This document shows positions 1 to 5,036 of a DNA stretch of 5,036 nt, piece by piece. Below the pieces are notes generated by a model. The model did no database searches. It was not told the DNA's origin and saw nothing but the letters and a program-made list of their open reading frames with translations. The position numbers and the translations under genes were made by a program. The first letter of the stretch is position 1, and each line of letters begins with the position of its first letter. Source of the stretch: CAG-1000 sp964345385 (lineage in GTDB: Bacteria > Bacillota_I > Bacilli_A > RF39 > UBA660); NCBI GenBank assembly GCA_964345385.1, contig CAYFQM010000037.1:1-5036 (forward strand), in the 5' to 3' direction.

Positions 1-2
1 AA

Positions 3-155
3 TTTAAAAATATTAATAAACCAGAGATTAGATTATTAATTAACTCATTACAAGAATGGAAAAAGCAAAAAATAAAAAGAGAAAAGCATGAAATATCTTA
101 TGAGGAATATTTAAACTGGAAATTAAATTATGAAATTAAAGGAGAAATTAGATAA
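3..155 (+). CDS. 3' end of an unrecognised gene (partial, 50 residues)
   Basis: An open frame enters from the left edge and ends at TAA (153-155). The 50 visible residues are highly charged and lysine/glutamate-rich, with two tryptophans in an apparently helical tail: a QEWKKQKIKREKHE segment and then ISYEEYLNWKLNYE. The other two forward frames are closed early in this stretch, and the composition looks like real protein rather than translated noise. No membrane segment, signal or catalytic motif is visible. The start and most of the protein lie outside the window. I do not recognise the family, so no function is assigned. The tail could be a coiled or DNA/RNA-associated helix, but that is only an impression from composition. 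Confidence 0.6.
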   Translation, partial: FKNINKPEIRLLINSLQEWKKQKIKREKHEISYEEYLNWKLNYEIKGEIR

Positions 156-264
156 TACTAAAGTAAATATTTTTATTAATGGTCATGCTTTATGGCATAT
201 TGGAAATGCTTATGCAAGTTATTTGTTATACAAGCAGTACTTGATTTATGAAAACAAAATATAA
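130..264 (+). CDS. Possible small ORF, 44 residues, overlapping the previous gene
   Basis: An ATG at 130 opens 44 codons ending in TAA (262-264), in a different frame from the upstream gene and overlapping its last 26 bases. The predicted peptide has a plausible mixed composition, with a segment NIFINGHALWHIGNAYASY followed by a Tyr/Leu-rich end. It has no cleavable signal or clear membrane helix. No Shine-Dalgarno sequence precedes the ATG; the only GGAG is inside the ORF (141-144). It could be translated by coupling with the upstream gene, be a remnant of a larger gene, or be chance. I do not recognise it and rate it as doubtful. Confidence 0.2.
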   Translation: MKLKEKLDNTKVNIFINGHALWHIGNAYASYLLYKQYLIYENKI

Positions 265-289
265 ATATCTATTAAAAAATAAAAATATA

Positions 290-298
290 TGTTAAAAT
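290..298 (+). promoter_or_regulatory. Candidate extended -10 promoter for the InlB-repeat gene
   Basis: TG (290-291), one base, then TAAAAT (293-298) matches the extended -10 pattern TGnTATAAT with one mismatch in the hexamer. No good -35 box is visible. Transcription would begin near 305, placing the 318-347 palindrome in the 5' untranslated region. The same TGn motif precedes the genes at 3751 and 4566, which supports this reading, but in such A/T-rich sequence a chance match is possible. Confidence 0.4.
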
Positions 299-317
299 AT
301 TATAAGTAAGATAAACA

Positions 318-347
318 ACACTTTTATTTGTTAACAAATAAAAGTGT
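318..347. repeat. Perfect 30-bp palindrome in the leader of the InlB-repeat gene
   Basis: The left arm ACACTTTTATTTGTT (318-332) is followed directly by its exact reverse complement (333-347). In RNA it would form a stem of about 13 bp with a 4-base loop. It is not followed by a run of T on either strand, so it is not a textbook terminator. It lies 25 bases upstream of the Shine-Dalgarno sequence at 372-379. Possible roles are a leader hairpin affecting mRNA stability or translation, a T-less terminator for the upstream gene, or a protein-binding operator. Confidence 0.7.
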
Positions 348-385
348 GTTATATATGAATGAGTAATAAAGAAAGGAGGATAAAT

Positions 386-1030
386 ATGAATAAAAAGGCA
401 ACAGTTATAATTTCAATTCTTGTAGTTTTATTACTAGTTGCTGCTGCATTATGGTATGTATTTGTTTTAAACAAAAACTTTGAAGTTAGTTTTAATAGTG
501 CAGGAGGTTCTAGCATTGAAACTCAACAAGTTATTAATAAAAAACTTGCTACTGTTCCAACGGAACCAACAAGAGAATATTGTCATTTTGATGGATGGTA
601 TCTTGGTGAGGAAGTATTTAATTTTGAAACTCCAATAACAGAAAATATAGGATTAACTGCTAAATGGACATGTGATTCTGTTATGGTATGTAAAATTAAT
701 GAAGAAAAAGAAGAAATAGTAACTTTAGAAGGAGAACTAACATTAGTATATGATACTACTGGAACTACTATAAAAGATGCAAATGGTCAAGTTATAGCAA
801 CTTTTAAAGATGAAGAATCATTAAACAAACATAATAATTTTGTTATAGAAGGTTTTTGCCCAGCTGATAAAGTAGATCCAAATAAATGTAAAGTTACACC
901 TGATGGTAGTATATTGAAAATTGAAGTTTTAAATGAAATAAACATAATGGATACAACAAAAACAATGGAAGAAATAAAAACAGAATTAGAAACAGAAAAT
1001 AGTTTTCAATGTGAAAAAAAAGAGGTTTAA
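386..1030 (+). CDS. Membrane-anchored surface protein with one Listeria-Bacteroides (InlB B-type) repeat
   Basis: This encodes 214 residues starting at the ATG at 386, chosen because AAAGGAGG (372-379) sits 6 bases upstream; an in-frame ATG at 359 has no such site. Residues 7-28 form a hydrophobic segment after MNKK, acting as an uncleaved signal anchor or signal peptide, so the rest should lie outside the membrane. Residues 32-94 match the Listeria-Bacteroides repeat: F-x-V-x-F, then PTEPTREYCHFDGWY, and a closing LTAKW. In this family the repeat is a small beta-grasp-like spacer or adhesion module of surface proteins. The remaining 120 residues are unrecognised. Six cysteines (66, 96, 102, 158, 168, 209) are unusual for a Gram-positive exported protein. 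There is no LPXTG motif. The final codons overlap the terminator. The fold is well supported; any role in adhesion is inference. Confidence 0.85.
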   Translation: MNKKATVIISILVVLLLVAAALWYVFVLNKNFEVSFNSAGGSSIETQQVINKKLATVPTEPTREYCHFDGWYLGEEVFNFETPITENIGLTAKWTCDSVMVCKINEEKEEIVTLEGELTLVYDTTGTTIKDANGQVIATFKDEESLNKHNNFVIEGFCPADKVDPNKCKVTPDGSILKIEVLNEINIMDTTKTMEEIKTELETENSFQCEKKEV

Positions 1031-1042
1031 ACCTCTTTTTTT
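1014..1042. terminator. Bidirectional intrinsic terminator shared by convergent genes
   Basis: GAGGTTT (1022-1028) is followed directly by AAACCTC (1029-1035), flanked by eight A on the left (1014-1021) and seven T on the right (1036-1042). On either strand this gives a hairpin with a T-run after it. It therefore serves the plus-strand gene ending at 1030 and the minus-strand gene ending at 1066. The plus-strand stop codon (1028-1030) falls in the hairpin centre. Confidence 0.85.
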
Positions 1043-1065
1043 GTGGGATTATTGAATTTATATAA

Positions 1066-2937
1066 TTAACGTTGTAGTTTTAAACTTAAATATGCTTCAT
1101 TTGGAATTATTTTATCTATATTATTAAGAACATAATCAACATTTTCGCCTGCTAATCCAGGTGGTATTTCAATGCCTAATTCTGTTGCTATCTTATATGT
1201 ATCGTGATAATTCATTTTAGATCCATTGCCGTTGTTTTGTTGAATGAATTCTTTAATATTGTTATGATTTTTTAAAAGATGCTCAGCTAATAACATTTGT
1301 CTTTGTGTATATTTTGATAAGCCTTCTTCAATTAAATATTCTCTTAATTTTTGTGGGTTAGATACTGGATGGGATTCTAATATAATTTCTGGATCTTTCC
1401 ATAGTCTTTGTCTTGGGATTTCTAAAACATTAGTTTCTATTGGCATTCTTTTATTTGAATTCCATAGTCTAAAACGTTGAGCTTGAATTGCTTTACCATT
1501 TAATTTTGTATTGTTTTTTTCAAAAGTTGTTGGAGGACATAATGAAGGATCTCTAAGTAACATTAAATTTCCACTATGGTATTCGCCTGGTTGATGTGTA
1601 TGCCCTGCAAATATAGTAGTATAAGAAGCTTTACTTATATCATCCGCGTATGTTACTTCCAAATTTTTTATTAATGATTGATCAGATAATTCTCCATGAT
1701 CAGATATAAATAAATGTTTACCATAGGTAAATATTTGTTGTTTTAATAAAGCTTCATCTCCTACTTTCATATGCACATTATTAATTTTCGATGTTGAGAA
1801 AAATGATAAGAGACAAAAATATAATGCAGTCATACTTTGTTTATCATGGTTACCAGGAGTAACATCTACATATACATTTTCAAAATATTTTGATAATTCA
1901 ATAATAAAATGTTGTATTATTGCTAATGCATTACCAAACATTTTGTGCCAACGACTATCTGTTTGCATTGTATGATTAGAAAAACTAGTGGTTTTACTTA
2001 AAAAATTATCAATATCAAGTATATCTCCATTTAAAACAAGATAGATGTTTTTTGCCTTCCAAACTTCAGTATTACGTTGAATACAATATTTAAGTATTTC
2101 ATATAAAGTTGCAGCTGCAATTTTACTATCCCAATTACTAAAACCAGTTTCTAAATGATGAGTTAATCCACCAAAATGTAGATCATTAATATGACAAGTA
2201 AGTATTGAATCTTCATTATTATAACTTGGTGTAATATGAAAAAAATTTATACTTTGTAACTTTTTAATATAATTATCAAATTCAGAGTCATCTTTATATA
2301 TATCAATCATTTCTTTTGCAACATCAAAGGGGTCTATATGAATGTTTTTTCTTTTTTTAACATTAAGATTAAAACGACTATTACTTACTGATATTGGAAT
2401 ATGTCTTCCATTTTCTAGTTTTAATTTCATTGGTGTTGGCCAAGAAGAACGTTCTATTTTATCTATTTCATATTCAACCGTATTATACCCTAAATATTCT
2501 AATGCAAATTTCTCATTACCTAATTTGTCCATTATTTTTTTATTTTGTGTAAATACATCATCTGTTGGTAAAATACCAAATATTTTTTCTTTGTCTTCTT
2601 CTGAAATTCCAATTACATGTTGAATGGCTTTTGTACCATTATCTAGTGTTAAATCAAAAATAGTGTCATTAAACTCAAATTGAGTATTTGGATCATATTT
2701 TAATGTGACATTTTTTTCCTTTATATAAGATTCTAAAAAATCTTCCACTTCTTTTATTATTATATTGTCCTCATTTATTTCTTTAGCTCTTTTGCTTAAA
2801 GTTCTTTCAGAAATATTCATTCCTGTATATTCTGTATAAATTTCTTTTGCTTTAATCCAACTAGGAATTTCTTTTAAAATCATTAATGCTTTAATTCCTT
2901 GAAGTATATTATAATCAATATTATATTTTTTTGCCAT
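1066..2937 (-). CDS. Calcineurin-like metallophosphoesterase with N-terminal helix-turn-helix-like region, phage-like
   Basis: This encodes 623 residues. The start is the ATG at 2937, because GGAGGAGG (2951-2944) lies 6 bases upstream; an ORF start 8 codons earlier would run through that site. Residues about 12-55 look like a helix-turn-helix (IPSWIKAKEIYTEYTG, then ISERTLSKRAKEI). The catalytic core at about 246-450 carries the full metallophosphoesterase motif set in order: D252-x-H254, G304-D305-x-x-D308, G362-N-H-D365, H414 and G445-H-T-H448. These residues bind two metal ions and hydrolyse phosphoesters. The family includes nucleases of the SbcD/Mre11 type as well as phosphatases, and the substrate here is unknown. 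Residues 451-623 are an unassigned C-terminal region. There is no signal peptide, so it is cytoplasmic. It stands alone on its strand with its own promoter and terminator and has no adjacent SbcC-like partner. The phage-like origin is inferred from size and architecture, not from a match. Confidence 0.85.
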   Translation of the reverse strand: MAKKYNIDYNILQGIKALMILKEIPSWIKAKEIYTEYTGMNISERTLSKRAKEINEDNIIIKEVEDFLESYIKEKNVTLKYDPNTQFEFNDTIFDLTLDNGTKAIQHVIGISEEDKEKIFGILPTDDVFTQNKKIMDKLGNEKFALEYLGYNTVEYEIDKIERSSWPTPMKLKLENGRHIPISVSNSRFNLNVKKRKNIHIDPFDVAKEMIDIYKDDSEFDNYIKKLQSINFFHITPSYNNEDSILTCHINDLHFGGLTHHLETGFSNWDSKIAAATLYEILKYCIQRNTEVWKAKNIYLVLNGDILDIDNFLSKTTSFSNHTMQTDSRWHKMFGNALAIIQHFIIELSKYFENVYVDVTPGNHDKQSMTALYFCLLSFFSTSKINNVHMKVGDEALLKQQIFTYGKHLFISDHGELSDQSLIKNLEVTYADDISKASYTTIFAGHTHQPGEYHSGNLMLLRDPSLCPPTTFEKNNTKLNGKAIQAQRFRLWNSNKRMPIETNVLEIPRQRLWKDPEIILESHPVSNPQKLREYLIEEGLSKYTQRQMLLAEHLLKNHNNIKEFIQQNNGNGSKMNYHDTYKIATELGIEIPPGLAGENVDYVLNNIDKIIPNEAYLSLKLQR

Positions 2938-2959
2938 TTTAAACCTCCTCCACAAATAC

Positions 2960-2989
2960 AAAAAAATAATAGATACTAAAAATCTATTA
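2960..2989 (-). terminator. Terminator-like hairpin in the metallophosphoesterase leader (possible attenuator)
   Basis: Read on the minus strand, TAATAGAT (2989-2982) and ATCTATTA (2974-2967) form a perfect 8-bp stem with a 7-base loop. Seven T follow (2966-2960), ending 9 bases before the Shine-Dalgarno sequence of the gene starting at 2937. The stem has only one G-C pair, so it would be weak. No minus-strand gene ends upstream, so it is better placed as a conditional terminator than as the end of another unit. Confidence 0.45.
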
Positions 2990-3000
2990 CAATTAACAAC

Positions 3001-3024
3001 TTACATTATTTTTACTTTTTTCAT
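3001..3024 (-). CDS. Possible 7-codon leader peptide upstream of the metallophosphoesterase
   Basis: On the minus strand, an ATG at 3024 opens a frame for MKKVKIM ending in TAA at 3001. A GAGGG (3035-3031) lies 6 bases upstream and could act as a ribosome binding site. The ORF starts about 20 bases after the predicted transcription start and stops 11 bases before the terminator-like hairpin. A ribosome at its stop codon could therefore touch the hairpin. It is far too short to be judged by coding content, so the call rests only on this arrangement. Confidence 0.25.
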   Translation of the reverse strand: MKKVKIM

Positions 3025-3050
3025 AAACCACCCTCACATACCATAATTCA

Positions 3051-3079
3051 ATTATATAATTATATATTTTTAATTGCAA
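3051..3079 (-). promoter_or_regulatory. Sigma-70-type promoter for the metallophosphoesterase gene
   Basis: On the minus strand, TTGCAA (3079-3074; 4 of 6 matches to TTGACA) is followed by a 17-base spacer and a perfect TATAAT (3056-3051). Transcription would begin near 3044, giving a leader of about 107 bases. The -10 sits within the 12-bp palindrome AATTATATAATT (3050-3061), which also contains TATAAT on the plus strand, but no -35 is visible in that direction. Confidence 0.6.
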
Positions 3080-3114
3080 GGTATTTTTACTATTTTAAAA
3101 ATATTATTAATATA

Positions 3115-3687
3115 TTGTTTATTTTTAGTTGTTATAGTATATTAATTTTTTTAAGACATGGTGAAGCAACAGATAATGTTAGAAAATTAATATCTGATAA
3201 AGAAATATATTTGTCTACACTTACTAAAAAAGGAATAAGCGCAGTAAAAGAAACTCTTAAATCTTTACCTTTAAATATAGATAAAATATATGTTTCACCC
3301 TTCCCAAGAACTATAGAGACTGCTCATTATGTTCATAAGTTATTACCAAATGTAGAAGTGATAATTGATAATAGATTACGTGAATTAAATTATGGTAAAT
3401 ATACTCATCAAAAAAATAATAAAGATTTAGATAATACTAGAATTAAACAAATAAATGGAGATTATTTTGTAAGATTAGGTGACTATGGAGAAAACAATTA
3501 TGAAATTGAAAAAAGATTAAGTGATTTTTTAAAAGATATTTATCAAAATAACTCTAAAGATAGTACACTACTAATAGTTTCACATGGATCAATAATTTCA
3601 TATATTAAAAGAATTTTAAATATTTCTTCTTCTCATCTTTCTCCTGGAAAAATGCAAATATTTAATAACATAGATTTTATTAAATAA
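3115..3687 (+). CDS. Histidine phosphatase (phosphoglycerate mutase-like) family protein with uncertain start
   Basis: This encodes up to 190 residues from a TTG at 3115. All catalytic signatures of the histidine phosphatase superfamily are present: R14-H15-G16-E17 with the phosphorylated histidine, SPFPRT with R65, RLREL with the acid E90, and VSHGS with H157. The length suits small cytoplasmic members, which act on small phosphoesters such as sugar phosphates or cofactor intermediates; the substrate cannot be told. The start is odd. There is no in-frame ATG before the RHGE motif, and no Shine-Dalgarno sequence precedes the TTG. Relatives usually begin only a few residues before the first strand, which would place the start near the ATA at 3136. 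The 5' end may have been lost or altered at the junction with the divergent gene. No terminator is visible before the next promoter. Confidence 0.75.
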   Translation: MFIFSCYSILIFLRHGEATDNVRKLISDKEIYLSTLTKKGISAVKETLKSLPLNIDKIYVSPFPRTIETAHYVHKLLPNVEVIIDNRLRELNYGKYTHQKNNKDLDNTRIKQINGDYFVRLGDYGENNYEIEKRLSDFLKDIYQNNSKDSTLLIVSHGSIISYIKRILNISSSHLSPGKMQIFNNIDFIK

Positions 3688-3695
3688 TATTTAAT

Positions 3696-3724
3696 TAGAC
3701 TTTTCATATGAAATATGGTATAAT
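3696..3724 (+). promoter_or_regulatory. Promoter of the GNAT-like gene, with a palindrome in the spacer
   Basis: TAGACT (3696-3701; 4 of 6 matches to TTGACA) is followed by a 17-base spacer and a perfect TATAAT (3719-3724). A TG at 3716-3717 makes it an extended -10. Transcription would begin near 3731, about 20 bases before the ATG at 3751. The spacer begins with the 12-bp palindrome TTTCATATGAAA (3702-3713), which is well placed for a repressor operator. Confidence 0.7.
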
Positions 3725-3750
3725 TTACAGCACAAAAGGGGGACCATATT

Positions 3751-4488
3751 ATGGTAGAGCTAGCAAATTTAGATTATTATAAAGAAGAAGTAATTGATAA
3801 AAATGAAAGTTTTGTAGTAACAATTGAAAAAACTATATCTATTGAAAGAGACCAATATTTTATTAGAATTGGAAAAAATACGCTTCAAAAAAGGAAAAGA
3901 CCATATATATATTTTCATTATGATAAAGAATATAGTAATGATTCTTATTATATTGGAACTTTTATTTCTCCTAAACTTCGTCAAAAAGGGTTTTCCTCTA
4001 TTCTTGCATCATATTTAATATTAGTTAATTTGGAAAATGATATGGAAAATTTATTTACAATAACAAAACAATCTAAACCTTTTTCTCTTCATACTTTAAT
4101 GGGTTTTTCTTATTATCCAAATAATGAAGAAAAACTGGAAAATAAAGATGAAGCTATTGATATATGCGTTAAAAAAGGTGATGAAAAAAAATATTTACAT
4201 TTTAGAAATAAAATACTTCAAGAAGAATTTATGAATAGTTCTTTAGGACAAAATGATACTTTTTATTACCTTGATGAAATAGATGATAGTGTCCAAGTAA
4301 TAAATACTGTTTGGAGAAACATACGACATCAAGTAATTGATAAGGATTTTGCTTTTAATAGATCATATGCAATAATTAAAAGTAAATTTCATCAGCAAGA
4401 TATAATTGTACCTGATCCATATTATATGCAAACACCATCAGGAATATATGCTCCTAGTAATCAATTAACTAGAGTTAGAAAGATGTAG
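3751..4488 (+). CDS. GNAT-like acetyltransferase with a long C-terminal extension
   Basis: This encodes 245 residues from the ATG at 3751, with AAAGGGGGA (3735-3743) 7 bases upstream. Residues 67-92 resemble GNAT motif A: a strand YIGTFI, then SPKLRQKGFSS, where R77-x-x-G80-x-S82 matches the R/Q-x-x-G-x-G/A loop that holds acetyl-CoA pyrophosphate, followed by a helix. Residues 105-121, ending in LMGFSYY, resemble motif B with its typical GF. The N-terminal 65 residues would supply the first strands. Residues about 125-245 are an extension that I do not recognise; it ends in a Tyr/Pro-rich stretch. There is no signal or membrane segment, so it is cytoplasmic. The substrate is unknown. The unit is monocistronic, with its own promoter and terminator. 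The GNAT call rests on motifs only. Confidence 0.6.
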   Translation: MVELANLDYYKEEVIDKNESFVVTIEKTISIERDQYFIRIGKNTLQKRKRPYIYFHYDKEYSNDSYYIGTFISPKLRQKGFSSILASYLILVNLENDMENLFTITKQSKPFSLHTLMGFSYYPNNEEKLENKDEAIDICVKKGDEKKYLHFRNKILQEEFMNSSLGQNDTFYYLDEIDDSVQVINTVWRNIRHQVIDKDFAFNRSYAIIKSKFHQQDIIVPDPYYMQTPSGIYAPSNQLTRVRKM

Positions 4489-4506
4489 AAAACATTTAAA
4501 TATTTT

Positions 4507-4534
4507 AAAAGATTAAGGTCTCCTTAATCTTTTT
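4507..4534 (+). terminator. Intrinsic terminator of the GNAT-like gene
   Basis: AAAAGATTAAGG (4507-4518) pairs perfectly over 12 bp with CCTTAATCTTTT (4522-4533 plus one further T), leaving a 3-base loop TCT. The T-run at 4531-4534 is partly within the stem. It begins 18 bases after the TAG at 4486-4488. On the minus strand the A-run would give a similar T tail, so it may work in both directions. Confidence 0.8.
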
Positions 4535-4537
4535 ATT

Positions 4538-4560
4538 TGATATAATTTAAAAAGGAGGAG
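4538..4560 (+). promoter_or_regulatory. Extended -10 promoter and ribosome binding site of the broken Ppx-like gene
   Basis: TG (4538-4539), one base, then TATAAT (4541-4546) is a perfect extended -10. The -35 region would fall in the terminator stem and is not recognisable. The predicted transcription start near 4553 coincides with AGGAGG (4553-4558), which is 7 bases before the ATG at 4566. The mRNA would thus begin almost at its ribosome binding site. Confidence 0.55.
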
Positions 4561-4565
4561 CGTTT

Positions 4566-5036
4566 ATGAAATCAATAATAGAAATAGGAAGTAATAATAC
4601 TAAAACTCATATATACGATGAAGAAGAGCTAGTATATGATGAAAATGTCACAATAGAGTTTAAGAAAAACTATAAAGAAAAGATTGACCCTAGTGATTTA
4701 GAAAAATTAGTGAAGAAGAACTAAAAGAAATAAATAATAAATTAAAAGAAAAATTTAATGTTTTTGTTAAAGTTGTTTCTCAAGAAGATGAAGCATTATA
4801 TACTGCTTTAGGATGTTATAAGGATATTGATTATGATAAAACATTATGTGTTTATATTGGTGGTGTTGGCTCTATAGAATTAATTTTTGTTAAGAATAAA
4901 TAAGTTATTGATAAGAAATTTTATGATTTTGGAGTAATAGATATTACTAATAAGTTTCCTAGTTTAAAAGATGATATTCCAAGTGTTACTTTTGAAGAAG
5001 TTACTAATTATATAGCTACTTTAATTGAAGATATTA
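4566..5036 (+). pseudogene. Broken Ppx/GppA-type exopolyphosphatase-like gene (runs off the window)
   Basis: The ATG at 4566 opens 52 codons containing an actin-like ATPase phosphate-1 motif, IEIGSNNTKTHIY, and stops at TAA (4722-4724). Homology continues in another frame from about 4706 with SEEELKEI and VVSQEDEALYTALG, like the conserved S-G-x-E-E-A segment. IGGVGSIEL follows, like the family's DIGGGS-x-E loop. That frame meets TAA at 4901-4903 and then continues as a sensible protein (FGVIDITNKFPSL) to the right edge. In the intact family, Ppx degrades polyphosphate and GppA degrades pppGpp. Only about 70 residues separate the first two motifs and the usual T-S-x-x-R segment is missing. 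This suggests an internal deletion rather than only one lost base in the A-run at 4702-4706. The family's aspartate before IGG is a tyrosine. Two independent lesions argue against a sequencing error. Confidence 0.75.

Noticed and set aside
130..264. Treating the 44-codon ORF as the frameshifted continuation of the gene ending at 155
   Set aside because: The upstream gene has a normal charged C-terminus, and the two frames overlap by 26 bases without a sequence run that would explain a slip. Kept only as a doubtful ORF.
2342..2623. A 93-codon plus-strand open frame inside the metallophosphoesterase gene
   Set aside because: It lies wholly antisense to a gene with a full catalytic motif set. 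Its composition is Phe/Leu/Ser-rich, as expected from an antisense shadow, and it has no ribosome binding site.
1066..2937. Calling the metallophosphoesterase sbcD
   Set aside because: The motifs fit the superfamily, but the N-terminal helix-turn-helix-like region, the greater length and the absence of an sbcC neighbour do not fit SbcD.
3082..3103. TATTTTT and AAAAATA inverted repeat before the histidine phosphatase
   Set aside because: It is only 7 A/T pairs in very A/T-rich sequence, which is expected by chance.
3769..4018. Open frames of 71 codons (minus) and 64 codons (plus) within the GNAT-like gene
   Set aside because: Both are Ile/Phe/Lys-rich low-complexity translations overlapping a better supported gene, with no ribosome binding site.
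4706..4903. Programmed frameshifting in the Ppx-like gene at the A-run 4702-4706
   Set aside because: A second in-frame stop at 4901 and the missing conserved segment make decay the simpler explanation. No classic slippery heptamer with a downstream hairpin was seen.

Overview
The window is strongly A+T-rich DNA from a low-GC Gram-positive lineage, most likely an uncultured gut-type Bacilli, Erysipelotrichia or Mollicutes-related bacterium. The evidence is A/T-ending codon use, strong AGGAGG-type ribosome binding sites, extended -10 promoters (TGnTATAAT) and short hairpin terminators. Every tryptophan in the readable proteins is TGG and all genes stop at TAA or TAG. This fits the standard bacterial code rather than the Mycoplasma code, but no gene here actually ends in TGA. 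No RNA genes, CRISPR arrays or insertion sequences were seen.

Layout from left to right: (1) the 3' tail of an unrecognised plus-strand gene (3-155), with a doubtful 44-codon ORF overlapping its end (130-264). (2) A noncoding stretch with a perfect 30-bp palindrome (318-347). (3) A small membrane-anchored surface protein with one Listeria-Bacteroides (InlB B-type) repeat (386-1030), whose last codons lie inside a terminator shared with the convergent neighbour. (4) A large minus-strand gene (2937 down to 1066) for a calcineurin-like metallophosphoesterase with a probable N-terminal helix-turn-helix. It looks phage-like and has its own promoter. Its leader holds a possible 7-codon ORF followed by a terminator-like hairpin. 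(5) A divergent histidine-phosphatase gene (3115-3687) that keeps all catalytic residues but lacks a convincing start codon and ribosome binding site. (6) A GNAT-like acetyltransferase gene (3751-4488) with its own promoter and terminator. (7) A Ppx/GppA-type exopolyphosphatase-like gene (from 4566, running off the window) broken by a frameshift, a probable internal deletion and an in-frame stop.

The genes look like separate transcription units rather than one pathway. The metallophosphoesterase unit, bounded by a bidirectional terminator and its own regulated-looking promoter, resembles inserted accessory cargo. The degraded 5' end of the phosphatase beside it and the decayed Ppx-like gene suggest a locus undergoing turnover. 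No complete new multi-gene system is evident. The most interesting candidates are the leader and attenuator arrangement of the metallophosphoesterase and that orphan protein itself.
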